A DNA stretch of 64,000 nucleotides from Intestinimonas massiliensis (ex Afouda et al. 2020) (GCF_900626285.1 NZ_LR131148.1:151599-215598); one strand, 5' to 3'. Counted from the stretch's first letter, positions 42,218-50,489 are shown. The notes: a model not told the origin generated them from the sequence alone. Program-made: numbers and translations.

Positions 42218-43987
42218 ATGGCCGCTGCCAATCCAATCGTGATCTACTCCCGAAAATCCAAGTTCACCGGTAAAGGGGAGAGCATCGAAAACCAGATTGA
42301 AATGTGCAGGCAGTATATCCGCTTGCAGTTTGGAGACGACGCCGCGGAGCAAGCCCTGGTATATGAGGACGAAGGCTTCTCCGGCGGCACGCTGGAGCGG
42401 CCGCAGTTCAAAAGAATGATGGCCGATGCAAAAGAAAAGAATTTCCGGGCCATCGTCGTTTACCGCCTGGATCGGATCAGCCGCAACATCGGTGATTTTG
42501 CCAAGCTGATTGAGCAGTTGAATAGGATGAAGATCGACTTCATCTCCATTAAGGAGCAGTTTGATACTTCCTCTCCCATGGGACGGGCCATGATGTATAT
42601 TTCCTCGGTTTTTTCCCAGTTGGAGCGGGAGACCATTGCTGAGCGCATCCGGGACAATATGCATGAGCTGTCCAAAACAGGGCGCTGGCTGGGCGGCAAC
42701 ACCCCCACAGGCTATGAGTCGGAGAGTATCTCCCATGTGACCATCGACGGCAAGACCAAGAAGGCCTGCAAGCTGAAGATTCTCCCGGAGGAGATCGGCA
42801 TCGTCAAGTTGATCTATGACAAGTTCCTGGAAACCGGCTCGCTGACAAAGACGGAGACCTACCTGCTGCAAAATGGCTATACCACAAAAAACGGCAAGCA
42901 GTTTACCCGCTTTGCCGTCAAGGGGATTCTGTCCAATCCGGTTTATTTGATTGCTGACGAATTTGCCTATGACTACCTGACGGAAAACCATGTGGACCTC
43001 TTTGCGGAGAAAAGCGACTTTGACGGCGTTCACGGCATCATGGCCTATAACCGCACCTTGCAGCAGCCGGGGAGAGCCCACCAGATCAAGCCCATGGAGG
43101 AGTGGATCGTGTCGGTGGGCAAGCACCAGGGGGTCATTGAGGGGAAGGCATGGGTCAAGGTACAGACGATTTTGGAGCGGAACAAATCCAAAAGTTACCG
43201 CAAGCCCCGCAGCAATGTGGCCCTGCTTTCCGGTCTGCTGATCTGCGGCAACTGCGGCGAGTACATGCGCCCTAAGCTGTCCAAGCGCCGGAATACAAAG
43301 GGCGAGTTTATTTATACCTACCTCTGCTCCATGAAGGAGCGCAGCCGGGGTCATGTCTGCAACATGAAAAACTGCAACGGCAATACATTAGACGCCGACA
43401 TTATAGAGCAGCTGAAACATTTGAGTGAAGACGGCTCCGATTTTATCCGTCAACTGGAGCAGAGCAAGCGGGCACTGCTGGGTAATCGGCAGAGTTATGA
43501 CGCAGAGATCTCCAACTTGGAATCCGAGATCGCCGCAAATGAGGAGGAGATCAAGGGCCTTGTCTCCGCCCTGGGAAAGTCCTCCGGTACCTCTGCCGAA
43601 AGTTATATTATGCAGCAGATTGATGAGCTGCATGAGAAAGGCGAGGGCTTGAAGCGGCATTTGGCGGAGTTGAAAGAGTTGACCTCCAGCCATGCCCTAG
43701 CAGACATTGAGTTTGACCTGTTGGCCCAGATGCTGTCCACGTTCAAGGACACCGTGGACAAAATGACGGTGGAGCAGAAGCGTGCGGCCATCCGTACCTT
43801 TGTCAAAGAGATTATCTGGGATGGGAAGGACGCCCATGTGGTGCTGTTTGGCTCGGAGTATGAATATGAGTTTCCCAAAACGCCGGCGGGCGTGGGGAAG
43901 CAAGTCGCAGGCAGTAAAACAGGGGAAAATCTTGCAGAAGCGGCGGATGGGGGCCTTGTGGAGCCGTCAGGAGCAGGTAGCAAATGA
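42218..43987 (+). CDS. spoIVCA: Large serine recombinase, SpoIVCA-like
   Basis: The 589-residue protein has a resolvase catalytic domain (Ser11 of VIYSRKS; VYRLDRISRN; SSVFSQLERETIAERIRDN), a recombinase domain (residues 170-290), a zinc ribbon (CGNCGEYMRP...YLCSMKERSRGHVCNMKNC) and a long coiled coil (about 410-510). It should excise the element and so repair sigK. The attachment core AAATG is its last codons: the TGA stop uses one base of chromosomal sigK (43987). In the excised circle the stop is lost and the frame continues into the helix-turn-helix gene at 27152. The symbol is by function and position. Confidence 0.93.
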   Translation: MAAANPIVIYSRKSKFTGKGESIENQIEMCRQYIRLQFGDDAAEQALVYEDEGFSGGTLERPQFKRMMADAKEKNFRAIVVYRLDRISRNIGDFAKLIEQLNRMKIDFISIKEQFDTSSPMGRAMMYISSVFSQLERETIAERIRDNMHELSKTGRWLGGNTPTGYESESISHVTIDGKTKKACKLKILPEEIGIVKLIYDKFLETGSLTKTETYLLQNGYTTKNGKQFTRFAVKGILSNPVYLIADEFAYDYLTENHVDLFAEKSDFDGVHGIMAYNRTLQQPGRAHQIKPMEEWIVSVGKHQGVIEGKAWVKVQTILERNKSKSYRKPRSNVALLSGLLICGNCGEYMRPKLSKRRNTKGEFIYTYLCSMKERSRGHVCNMKNCNGNTLDADIIEQLKHLSEDGSDFIRQLEQSKRALLGNRQSYDAEISNLESEIAANEEEIKGLVSALGKSSGTSAESYIMQQIDELHEKGEGLKRHLAELKELTSSHALADIEFDLLAQMLSTFKDTVDKMTVEQKRAAIRTFVKEIIWDGKDAHVVLFGSEYEYEFPKTPAGVGKQVAGSKTGENLAEAADGGLVEPSGAGSK

Positions 43988-44000
43988 GATCCTGATGTAT
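43971..44000 (+). other. attR: Right attachment site of the skin-like element
   Basis: GGTAGC (43976-43981), core AAATG (43982-43986), then sigK sequence AGATCCTGATG. Joining 27150 to 43986 keeps the sigK frame (GAA-AAT-GAG-ATC). Confidence 0.8.
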
Positions 44001-44345
44001 TTCCGGGCCCAGCGGAAAAATCAGGGTGAGCTGTCCCTGTCCGACTCCATCGATGGGGACGGGGACGGCAGTTCCCTGTCGCTGATGGATACCATCAGCG
44101 TGGACGACAACATGCTGGAGGAGTTGGATGCCAGGGAATCCTGCGTGAAGGTGCGCCGCTGTGTGCGGGACTGCCTGGATCCCCGGGAGACCATGGTCAT
44201 CACACTGCGCTATGGGCTGAATGGAAGGACGCCCATGACCCAGCGGGAGATCGCGGCCCAGTGCGGCATTTCCCGGAGCTATGTATCCCGCATTGAAAAG
44301 AAAGCCCTCAAAAAGCTGGAGACAGCCATGGAGGGGCGGACATAA
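43986..44345 (+). CDS. sigK: Sigma-K, C-terminal half
   Basis: These 119 codons plus stop continue sigma region 2 (EILMYFRAQRK) into the linker and region 4 (MTQREIAAQCGISRSYVSRIEKKALKKLE), which reads the -35 element. Without excision it has no promoter or convincing start; an in-frame ATG at 43995 lacks a ribosome site. Together with 26815-27150 it rebuilds the whole factor. Two leftward tRNA-Ser genes follow. Confidence 0.93.
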   Translation, partial: EILMYFRAQRKNQGELSLSDSIDGDGDGSSLSLMDTISVDDNMLEELDARESCVKVRRCVRDCLDPRETMVITLRYGLNGRTPMTQREIAAQCGISRSYVSRIEKKALKKLETAMEGRT

Positions 44346-44384
44346 AAAAATCAGGAGCAAGCGTTTTGAACGCTTGCTCCTGAT
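44343..44384 (-). terminator. Terminator of the tRNA-Ser transcript
   Basis: A 16-bp stem (44350-44365 with 44369-44384) has its A-run on the left, giving a T-run in the leftward direction. It sits against the sigK stop. Confidence 0.85.
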
Positions 44385-44475
44385 TGGCGCAGAAGGAGGG
44401 ATTTGAACCCTCGCACGGTTTAACCCGCCTACTCCCTTAGCAGGGGAGCCCCTTCGGCCACTTGGGTACTTCTGC
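44385..44475 (-). tRNA. tRNA-Ser (GCU)
   Basis: A 7-bp acceptor stem GCAGAAG/CTTCTGC, a long variable arm, anticodon stem CTCCC/GGGAG enclosing loop CTGCTAA (anticodon GCT), the T-loop GGTTCAAATCC and an encoded CCA (44385-44387) are visible. Reads AGC/AGU. Confidence 0.93.
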
Positions 44476-44512
44476 ATACAGAATGTGCCGCCGAATCAAA
44501 AAAATATAAAAA

Positions 44513-44600
44513 TGGCGGAGAGAGTGGGATTCGAACCCACGGATGCTTGCACATCGCCGGTTTTCAAGACCGGTTCCTTCAACCACTCGGACATCTCTCC
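44513..44600 (-). tRNA. tRNA-Ser (UGA)
   Basis: Acceptor GGAGAGA/TCTCTCC, anticodon arm CCGGT-CTTGAAA-ACCGG (anticodon TGA), serine-type long variable arm, T-loop GGTTCGAATCC and encoded CCA (44513-44515). It lies 37 bp upstream of the other tRNA-Ser in the same direction. Confidence 0.93.
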
Positions 44601-44779
44601 ACGTCCGGGCTCCGGCCAAATGCAAAAGAAATTATACAATACATTTGGCCTGTTGTCAATGAAAAGCGTAAAAATTTTTAATGAGTTATGTCTAGAAATC
44701 CGAGCCATGGTATGGTATAGTGAAAAAGCATGTGAAAAAGGAAGAAAAATTGCGGAAAACTGTGAGGTGCCCCCGGAAA

Positions 44780-46096
44780 ATGATGGATATTACCAAGAAA
44801 AATCAAGCATTGTATCAGGAAAAGCTGACAACTCCAGAGGGAGTAGCGGCGCAGGTCAAGGACGGACAGCGAATTTTTATGGACATCGCGCTGGCCCAGC
44901 CCAAGGCTATTCTGGACGCGCTCTGTCAGCGAGCCAGACAGGGCCGGATGTCTGACGTCTCGCTGAGTATGCTGATGGACATCTACCCCGCGGACTGCTA
45001 TCAGCCGGATCCTCCGGCCGGGCTGCATACCGTTTCACTGTTCTGCGGTGCCGGTGCCCGTCGGGCGGTCAACGCAGGCCAGTGCGATCTCCTGCCCGGC
45101 TATTACCGGGATTTTCCCCGGATCATTCGGGAAAACAGAGAAGTGAATGTGTTCTGCGCTGCGGCAGCACCTATGGACAGCAACGGCTATTTCAGCCTGG
45201 GTACGGCCGCCTCAGTCAGTCAGACGCTGATTGATAAAGCGGACGTGCTGCTGTTGGAGGTAAATGAGCACGTTCCCTATTCCTTCAGTGCCCCTGTGAT
45301 CCATATCTCTCAGGTGACGGCGCTGTGTGAGAATAATATGCAGCTTCCGGCCATGAAAGCGGCCGAGTTGGACGAGGTGAGCCTGAAAATCGGCGCCCTG
45401 ATTGCCAACGAGGTGCGGGACGGCTCCACGCTCCAGCTGGGAATTGGGGCAATTCCGGATGCAGTGGGCATGGCCCTGCGGGAGAAGCACAATCTGGGCA
45501 TCCACACGGAGATGTTTACCGACAGCATGGTGGAGCTGCTCCAGTGCGGCGCGGTGGACAACAGCCGCAAGCCCATTCACCGGGGCCGGTCGGTAGCCAC
45601 CTTTGCCTTTGGCTCCCAGCGGATTTACGATTACATCGACCACAACCGGGCCATTGAGATGCTGCCGGTGGAGTATGTCAACGACCCCGCAGTAATTGCC
45701 AGGCACCCCAATTTCGTGTCGGTGAATTCGGCGCTGGAAGTGGACTTTTTTGGCCAGGTTTGTGCCGAATCCATCGGGACCTATCAGGTATCCGGCACCG
45801 GCGGGCAGGTGGACTATGTCCGGGGCGCGGTGCTCTCCCCCGGCGGGCAGAGCTTCATTGCCTTCCCCTCTACAGCCAAGGGCGGGACTGTGAGCCGGAT
45901 TATGCCCACTCTGACGCCGGGCGCCATTGTGACCACCGGTAAGAATGATGTGGACAATATCGTTACCGAGTACGGCATTGCCCGCCTGCGGGGCCGGACG
46001 CTGCGGGAGCGGACGGAGAACCTGATTGCCATTGCCCACCCCAAGTTCCGGGAGGAACTGCGGTACGCGGCCAAGAAACGGAATATTCTCATTTAA
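44780..46096 (+). CDS. Acetyl-CoA hydrolase/transferase (4-hydroxybutyrate CoA-transferase type)
   Basis: The 438-residue length equals that of clostridial 4-hydroxybutyrate CoA-transferases. The catalytic Glu lies in GIHTEMFTDSMVELL, and the CoA-site motif SGTGGQVDYVRGA is present. Such enzymes move CoA between acetate and C4 acids, and related ones finish butyrate synthesis. GAGGTG ten bases upstream supports ATG 44780 (or 44783); the frame is open to 44720. It is a single gene ended by a terminator. Confidence 0.88.
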   Translation: MMDITKKNQALYQEKLTTPEGVAAQVKDGQRIFMDIALAQPKAILDALCQRARQGRMSDVSLSMLMDIYPADCYQPDPPAGLHTVSLFCGAGARRAVNAGQCDLLPGYYRDFPRIIRENREVNVFCAAAAPMDSNGYFSLGTAASVSQTLIDKADVLLLEVNEHVPYSFSAPVIHISQVTALCENNMQLPAMKAAELDEVSLKIGALIANEVRDGSTLQLGIGAIPDAVGMALREKHNLGIHTEMFTDSMVELLQCGAVDNSRKPIHRGRSVATFAFGSQRIYDYIDHNRAIEMLPVEYVNDPAVIARHPNFVSVNSALEVDFFGQVCAESIGTYQVSGTGGQVDYVRGAVLSPGGQSFIAFPSTAKGGTVSRIMPTLTPGAIVTTGKNDVDNIVTEYGIARLRGRTLRERTENLIAIAHPKFREELRYAAKKRNILI

Positions 46097-46099
46097 TTA

Positions 46100-46130
46100 A
46101 AAAATGGGACCCGGTACGGGTCCCATTTTT
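46100..46130. terminator. Bidirectional terminator
   Basis: AAAAATGGGACCC pairs with GGGTCCCATTTTT between the converging CoA-transferase and TspO genes, with A- and T-runs on both sides. Confidence 0.9.
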
Positions 46131-46604
46131 TTAGTTCAGCGCCCAGACGCCGAAATTGAGGTAGGCCGCGAAGCTTACCCAAAGCAGGTAGGGTACCTGG
46201 AGCCAGGCGGCCCATTTGTCCACCTTGCGGAAGGTCAGCAGCATCCACAGAATGAGGGCCCACAGGACGGCCAGCCAGATCAGGGCAAGCCCATAGGCCT
46301 GGGCATTGAAAAAGATGATGCTCCAGAAAAAGTTGAAAGCCAGCTGGGTGCCGAAGAGCCCCAGCCCACGGGAGCGCTCCGGCGACGGCGGGGCCTGCCA
46401 GACCCGGGCCGCGCTGACGCCCATCAGGGCGAACAGGGCGCTCCAGACGATGGGAAAGACCATGCTGGGCGGCGAGAGGGGCGGCTTGGACACGGTGCGG
46501 GCGTAGAGGTCCGCCCCCTTCCGGGTCAGCCAGCCGGAGAGCCCGCCCACAGCCTCCGTACCCAGGATCCAGAGCGCGTACGTTTTCCATGTGTTTGTTT
46601 TCAT
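46131..46604 (-). CDS. tspO: TspO/MBR-family membrane protein
   Basis: The 157-residue protein has the five helices of TspO and the Trp/Pro-rich conserved pieces KPPLSPPSMVFPIVWSALFALMG, NFFWSIIFFN and WAAWLQVPYLLWVSFAAYLNF. TspO binds porphyrins and is tied to stress responses; in this family the bacterial role varies. It is read leftward alone. Confidence 0.9.
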   Translation of the reverse strand: MKTNTWKTYALWILGTEAVGGLSGWLTRKGADLYARTVSKPPLSPPSMVFPIVWSALFALMGVSAARVWQAPPSPERSRGLGLFGTQLAFNFFWSIIFFNAQAYGLALIWLAVLWALILWMLLTFRKVDKWAAWLQVPYLLWVSFAAYLNFGVWALN

Positions 46605-46786
46605 ATGCCATCACCCGGGAATAGGATATGCGGAAACGCTCTGGTTCTATGCGAAAACGCGCCTGGAAGAACGTGGATGGGACTTTACGGGAGAAAATGA
46701 AAAAGTTATAATAAAAAAGAAAACACGGTGCAATAAAAGGCTGCTTCCGTGCATTATACAAGCGGAGAGAAGTGGGGAGCGGAACT

Positions 46787-47368
46787 ATGCTGATCTTATT
46801 GGAGACGATGGCAGAGGAGAGCAGGGGCGTTACAGCGCCGGAGCTGCTGGAGCCGCTGCTGCTCAAATTGGCCCAGGGCGATCAGGACGCCCTGGGAGAA
46901 CTATATCACAGGGCCAGAGCCGCCGTCTACGGCCTGGCGCTGTCCTACCTGAAGCATGCCCACGACGCCGAGGACGTGACCCAGGATACCTTTGTGCGGA
47001 TCTGGGAAAACGCGCCCCGTTACCGGCCCCAGGGCACGCCTCTGGCGTGGATTCTGGCGGTGGCCCGGAACCTGTCGCTGATGAAGCTGCGGGAGCGGGG
47101 CAAGACCCAGGACATGGAGCCGGAGGAGTGGGACCGCCTGGCCGCGGACAATCCTCTGGTGACGTCGGAGGACCGGCATGTGCTCCAGGCGGCCCTGTCC
47201 GGCCTGTCCGATGAGGAGCGGCGGGTGGTGATCCTCCACGCGGTGACCGGGTGGAAGCACCGGGAGATCGCAGAGCTGCTGGAGATGCCTCTGGCCACGG
47301 TGCTGTCCAAGTACCGCCGGGCCCTGCAGAAGCTGAAAAACACGCTGGAAGGGGGGGAGACGACATGA
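46787..47368 (+). CDS. ECF-type RNA polymerase sigma factor
   Basis: The 193-residue protein has sigma region 2 (YGLALSYLKHAHDAEDVTQDTFVRIWENAPRY) and region 4 (LSDEERRVVILHAVTGWKHREIAELLEMPLATVLSKYRRALQKLK). It probably directs its own operon and envelope genes. GGGAG eight bases upstream supports ATG 46787 over GTG 46772. Its stop overlaps the next start by four bases, as usual for a sigma/anti-sigma pair. Confidence 0.9.
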   Translation: MLILLETMAEESRGVTAPELLEPLLLKLAQGDQDALGELYHRARAAVYGLALSYLKHAHDAEDVTQDTFVRIWENAPRYRPQGTPLAWILAVARNLSLMKLRERGKTQDMEPEEWDRLAADNPLVTSEDRHVLQAALSGLSDEERRVVILHAVTGWKHREIAELLEMPLATVLSKYRRALQKLKNTLEGGETT

Positions 47369-48657
47369 ACGAGCGAGAAATGGAAAACCGCCTGCGCACG
47401 GCGCTGGAACATGCCGCACCCAACGACCTGGAGGCCGTCCGGGCCCGCTGCGGCACTCAGCACAGCGGGGATGTGATCCCCATGCCCAAGCGGAAGCGGC
47501 CGGTCCGCCGGGCGGTGCCCTGGCTGGTGGCCGCCTGCCTGGTGCTGGTGGTGGCCGGCGGCATGATGGGGAGCCGTTGGCAGCAGGCCTCCGCCGTGGC
47601 CGCCCGGGTCTCCCTGGACGTGAACCCCAGCGTGCTGCTGGAGGTCAGTCAGTCGGAAAAGGTGCTGTCGGCCCAGCCCATCAACGACGACGCCGGGGAC
47701 ATCCTGGACGGCATGGACCTGACGGGGACCGACCTGAACGTGGCCATCAACGCCATCGTGGGCTCCCTGCTCAAGCACGGCTATGTGGATGAGCTGGCTA
47801 ATTCGGTGCTGGTGTCGGTAGAGGACAGCGACGCCGCCCGGGGCGCGGCTCTGGAGGAGAAGCTGACCGGCGAGATCTCCCAGGTGCTGGAGTCAGCCTC
47901 CATCAACGGGGCCATCCTGTCCCAGTGCTTTTCCAGCGACGACGCCCTGCGCCAAAAGGCGGAGGAGTATGGCATCTCAGTGGGCAAGGCGGCTCTGATC
48001 CAGACCCTGGTGGACAACAGCACCCATCTGACCTTTGAATCCCTGGTGGGCCTGTCCATCAATGAGCTCAACCTGCTGGTCAACTCCACGGCGGTGCAGG
48101 ATCAGCCTGCCCAGCCCGGCGAGACGGTGGCGGAGCAGAGCGCCATTACCTCCACCGGTACCGCCAGCCAGAGCGGCTACATCGGCCTGGAGGCCGCCCA
48201 GAGCGCCGCCCTGACCCACGCGGGAGTGGACGCCTCCGCCGCCACCTGGCTGGAAACCGACTACGACTATGAGGACGGCCAGATGGTGTACGAGGTGGAA
48301 TTCTCCGCCAACGGCGTGGAGTACGAGTACGACGTGGACGCCTCTACCGGCGCCATTCTGAAGGCCGAGCAGGAGGGCCGGCCCTGGAGCCAGGGCGCCG
48401 GCAATCAGGGCGGGGGCAATCAGACCACCGGCGGCGGCTCCTACCAGGTGATTGGCCGCGACGGCGCCCTGGACGTGGCGGTGGCCCACTCGGGGGTTGA
48501 CCGCTCCCAAATCTACGATATTGACGTAGAGGAGGAGCTGGACGAGAATCCCCCGGAGTACAAGGTGGAATTCAAGCACCAGGGCTGGAAATTTGAGTAT
48601 GAGATAGACGCCCGCACCGGCGACGTGCTGAAGCTGGAGCGGGGCGCCGTGGATTGA
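47365..48657 (+). CDS. RsgI-like membrane anti-sigma factor with PepSY domains
   Basis: The 430-residue protein has a short cytoplasmic part (1-48), one membrane helix (about 50-67), an RsgI middle domain (SLDVNPSVLLEVSQSEKVLSAQP... near 80-170), and two external PepSY-like domains (GLEAAQSAALTHAGV... near 275-340 and DGALDVAVAHSGVDRSQIYD... near 365-430) joined by a Gly/Gln/Asn-rich linker. It likely holds the co-encoded sigma factor until an outside signal arrives. ATG 47365 overlaps the sigma stop. Confidence 0.85.
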   Translation: MNEREMENRLRTALEHAAPNDLEAVRARCGTQHSGDVIPMPKRKRPVRRAVPWLVAACLVLVVAGGMMGSRWQQASAVAARVSLDVNPSVLLEVSQSEKVLSAQPINDDAGDILDGMDLTGTDLNVAINAIVGSLLKHGYVDELANSVLVSVEDSDAARGAALEEKLTGEISQVLESASINGAILSQCFSSDDALRQKAEEYGISVGKAALIQTLVDNSTHLTFESLVGLSINELNLLVNSTAVQDQPAQPGETVAEQSAITSTGTASQSGYIGLEAAQSAALTHAGVDASAATWLETDYDYEDGQMVYEVEFSANGVEYEYDVDASTGAILKAEQEGRPWSQGAGNQGGGNQTTGGGSYQVIGRDGALDVAVAHSGVDRSQIYDIDVEEELDENPPEYKVEFKHQGWKFEYEIDARTGDVLKLERGAVD

Positions 48658-48672
48658 ATCCCCTGAAAAGTG

Positions 48673-48708
48673 GAAAGACCTTCCGTCCCGGCGGAAGGTC
48701 TTTTTTTG
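48673..48708 (+). terminator. Terminator after the RsgI-like gene
   Basis: AAAGACCTTCCG pairs with CGGAAGGTCTTT and is followed by seven T. Confidence 0.9.
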
Positions 48709-48712
48709 CCCC

Positions 48713-48749
48713 TTGACAGCTGGATATGATGGTGATATGATTTTGATAT
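48713..48749 (+). promoter_or_regulatory. SPFH gene promoter with three phased GATAT repeats
   Basis: TTGACA (48713-48718), a 17-bp spacer and TATGAT (48736-48741). GATAT occurs at 48723, 48734 and 48745, exactly 11 bp apart, on one face of the DNA. Confidence 0.75.
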
Positions 48750-48770
48750 CAAAAAGAAGGGGGCATTCCC

Positions 48771-49784
48771 ATGAAAGAGAAACTGATTCAGGGGCACAAA
48801 CACGGCCTGGCGGTGCTGCTGCTCCTTGTGGTGCTGTACGCCGCGGCGGTGGTGGGCGTCATCCTGGGGGCGGCGGCGGTGGACGCCGGCCGGGGAGGGG
48901 CCGGCTGGCCGGCCCTGCTGGCGGTGTGCATTGTCTGGCTGAGCCTGGGCTGGATTTTCCTGTGCGGGCTGAAGGTGCTCAAGCCCCAGGAGGCCCTGGT
49001 GCTCACCCTGTTCGGCAAGTATGTGGGCACCCTGAAGGGGGAGGGCTTCTACTATGTCAACCCCTTCTGCTCCGGCGTGAACCCCGCCGCCAAGACCCGG
49101 CTGAACCAGAGCGGGGACGTGGACGGCGGCGGTAAGGGCGTGACCCTGAAGGTGGACGCGGAGACTGCGGGCAAGCGGATCTCTCTGAAAATCATGACCC
49201 TGAACAACAACCGGCAGAAGATCAACGACTGCCTGGGCAACCCGGTGGAGATCGGCATTGCGGTGATGTGGCGGGTGGTGGATACCGCCAAGGCGGTGTT
49301 CGATGTGGACAACTACAAGGAGTACCTGTCCCTCCAGTGTGACAGCGCCCTGCGGAACATCGTGCGTATCTATCCCTACGACGTGGCCCCCAACGTGGAC
49401 ACCACCGGGGACGGCATTGCCGACGAGGGCAGCCTGCGGGGCTCCAGCGAGGTGGTGGCCGCCCGCATCAAGGACGAGATCCAGAGCAAGGTGACCCAGG
49501 CGGGGCTGGAGATCATCGAGGCCCGCATCACCTACCTGGCCTATGCGCCTGAGATCGCCGCGGTGATGCTCCAGCGGCAGCAGGCCTCCGCCATCATTGA
49601 CGCCCGGAAGATGATCGTGGACGGGGCCGTTGGCATGGTGGAGATGGCCCTGGAGCGGCTGAGCGAGAAGCAGGTGGTGGAGCTGGACGAGGAGCGGAAG
49701 GCCGCCATGGTGTCCAACCTGCTGGTGGTGCTCTGCGGCAACCGGGACGCCCAGCCGGTGGTCAACTCCGGGAGCCTCTACTGA
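48771..49784 (+). CDS. SPFH/Band 7 (flotillin-like) membrane protein
   Basis: The 337-residue protein starts with two close hydrophobic helices (about 11-36 and 46-66), then the SPFH domain (VLKPQEALVLTLFGKYVGTLKGEGFYYVNPF...IGIAVMWRVVDTAKAVFDVDNYKEYL) and a C-terminal helical stretch with QRQQASAIIDARKMIVDGAVGMVEMAL. SPFH proteins form membrane rings or scaffolds. Its stop overlaps the start of a small DNA-binding protein by one base. Confidence 0.9.
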   Translation: MKEKLIQGHKHGLAVLLLLVVLYAAAVVGVILGAAAVDAGRGGAGWPALLAVCIVWLSLGWIFLCGLKVLKPQEALVLTLFGKYVGTLKGEGFYYVNPFCSGVNPAAKTRLNQSGDVDGGGKGVTLKVDAETAGKRISLKIMTLNNNRQKINDCLGNPVEIGIAVMWRVVDTAKAVFDVDNYKEYLSLQCDSALRNIVRIYPYDVAPNVDTTGDGIADEGSLRGSSEVVAARIKDEIQSKVTQAGLEIIEARITYLAYAPEIAAVMLQRQQASAIIDARKMIVDGAVGMVEMALERLSEKQVVELDEERKAAMVSNLLVVLCGNRDAQPVVNSGSLY

Positions 49785-49987
49785 TGGCCGCCGACGGCAA
49801 GAAGCAGGTACCCCTGCGCCTGTCCCCCAAGCTGTACGCCGCCATCGCCGCCTGGGCGGAGGACGATTTCCGCTCGGTGAACGGCCAGATCGAGTATCTG
49901 CTCACCGAGTGCGTCCGGCAGCGGAAGAAGAACGGCAAGTACGTCTCCGATGAGATCGACGTGCCGCCGGAGCTGGATATCAAGTAA
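49784..49987 (+). CDS. Small Arc-like ribbon-helix-helix protein
   Basis: The 67-residue protein VPLRLSPKLYAAIAAWAEDDFRSVNGQIEYLLTECVRQRKK has the ribbon-helix-helix pattern and a charged tail. It is coupled to the SPFH gene through a TGATG overlap. It may control that promoter, whose evenly spaced repeats suit a cooperative Arc-type dimer. Confidence 0.8.
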   Translation: MAADGKKQVPLRLSPKLYAAIAAWAEDDFRSVNGQIEYLLTECVRQRKKNGKYVSDEIDVPPELDIK

Positions 49988-50024
49988 AAAGCGAGCCCGG
50001 CCGGATGTTCCGGCCGGGCTCGCT
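49986..50024 (-). terminator. Terminator of the fatty-acid operon
   Basis: A 16-bp perfect stem (49990-50005 with 50009-50024) is followed in the leftward direction by five T, ending the acc-fab-fabT transcript; rightward it lacks a good T-run. Confidence 0.85.
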
Positions 50025-50033
50025 GTGTTGTGT

Positions 50034-50489
50034 TCAGGCTTCTTCCGCCGCGCCCAGACTGACCTCGGGCATCAGCTCCTTGCTGATGATGGAGAGCATC
50101 TCCTCCAGCTTGACGCACTCCTCGGGTGTGAACCGCTGCCGCATCCGCTCGGTGACCACGTGGACGTAGTCGTTGCTGATGTTGTAATAGTCCCTGTACT
50201 TCTGGGTCACCTGCAGGTGGTACTCCCGCTTGTCCTGGGCGGACTGGATTTTTTGCACATACCCCTTGCGGATGAGGCTGTTGATCTTGTAGGCCGCGTT
50301 GGGGGGCGAGATGCGCATGAAGGAGGCGAATTCATTGACCGTAGGGGAGCCCAGGGCCTGGATGGTCTCCATGGCAAAGGTCTCCACCGTGGTCAGGCTG
50401 GCCTCCCGGTTTTGGAAGCGCTCAAAGATCTCCTGATAGAAATGCAGCTTGAATTTCGTATACACGGTTTCAAATCTCTGTTCCAGCAT
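50034..50489 (-). CDS. fabT: MarR-family regulator, FabT-like
   Basis: The 151-residue winged-helix protein (SPTVNEFASFMRISPPNAAYKINSLIRKGYVQKIQSAQDKREYHLQVT) resembles FabT, the repressor of fatty-acid synthesis genes in streptococci and relatives. It is the last gene of the acc-fab operon, 62 bp after fabZ, so it would be under its own control. AT-rich palindromes before acpP are likely targets. FabT usually heads such operons, so the 3' position is unusual. Confidence 0.8.
   Translation of the reverse strand: MLEQRFETVYTKFKLHFYQEIFERFQNREASLTTVETFAMETIQALGSPTVNEFASFMRISPPNAAYKINSLIRKGYVQKIQSAQDKREYHLQVTQKYRDYYNISNDYVHVVTERMRQRFTPEECVKLEEMLSIISKELMPEVSLGAAEEA

Larger units (their letters stand above)
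27147..43986 (+). mobile_element. Skin-like sigK-intervening element (about 16.8 kb)
   Basis: The element separates the two in-frame halves of sigK and is bounded by a 5-bp repeat AAATG (27147-27151 and 43982-43986). It carries a SpoIVCA-like large serine recombinase at its right end, a tyrosine recombinase at its left, and a defence cargo between (type I restriction-modification, HEPN-like gene, Septu pair), plus a SLOG protein and an AAA/DUF4143 ATPase. Recombination between the two AAATG sites rebuilds CIENEILMYF, the conserved sigma-K sequence. Skin elements in B. subtilis and C. difficile sit in the same gene with the same logic, but this cargo is unrelated in kind to a typical prophage. 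Confidence 0.93.

Noticed and set aside
43782..44345. A separate 187-residue sigma factor starting at 43782
   Set aside because: The first part overlaps the recombinase gene in another frame and has no sigma-factor similarity; homology starts exactly at the AAATG junction.
44385..44600. The tRNA-Ser genes as the integration site of the element
   Set aside because: The repeat ends of the element lie in sigK and not in the tRNA genes, both tRNAs are complete, and no tRNA fragment is found at the left end.
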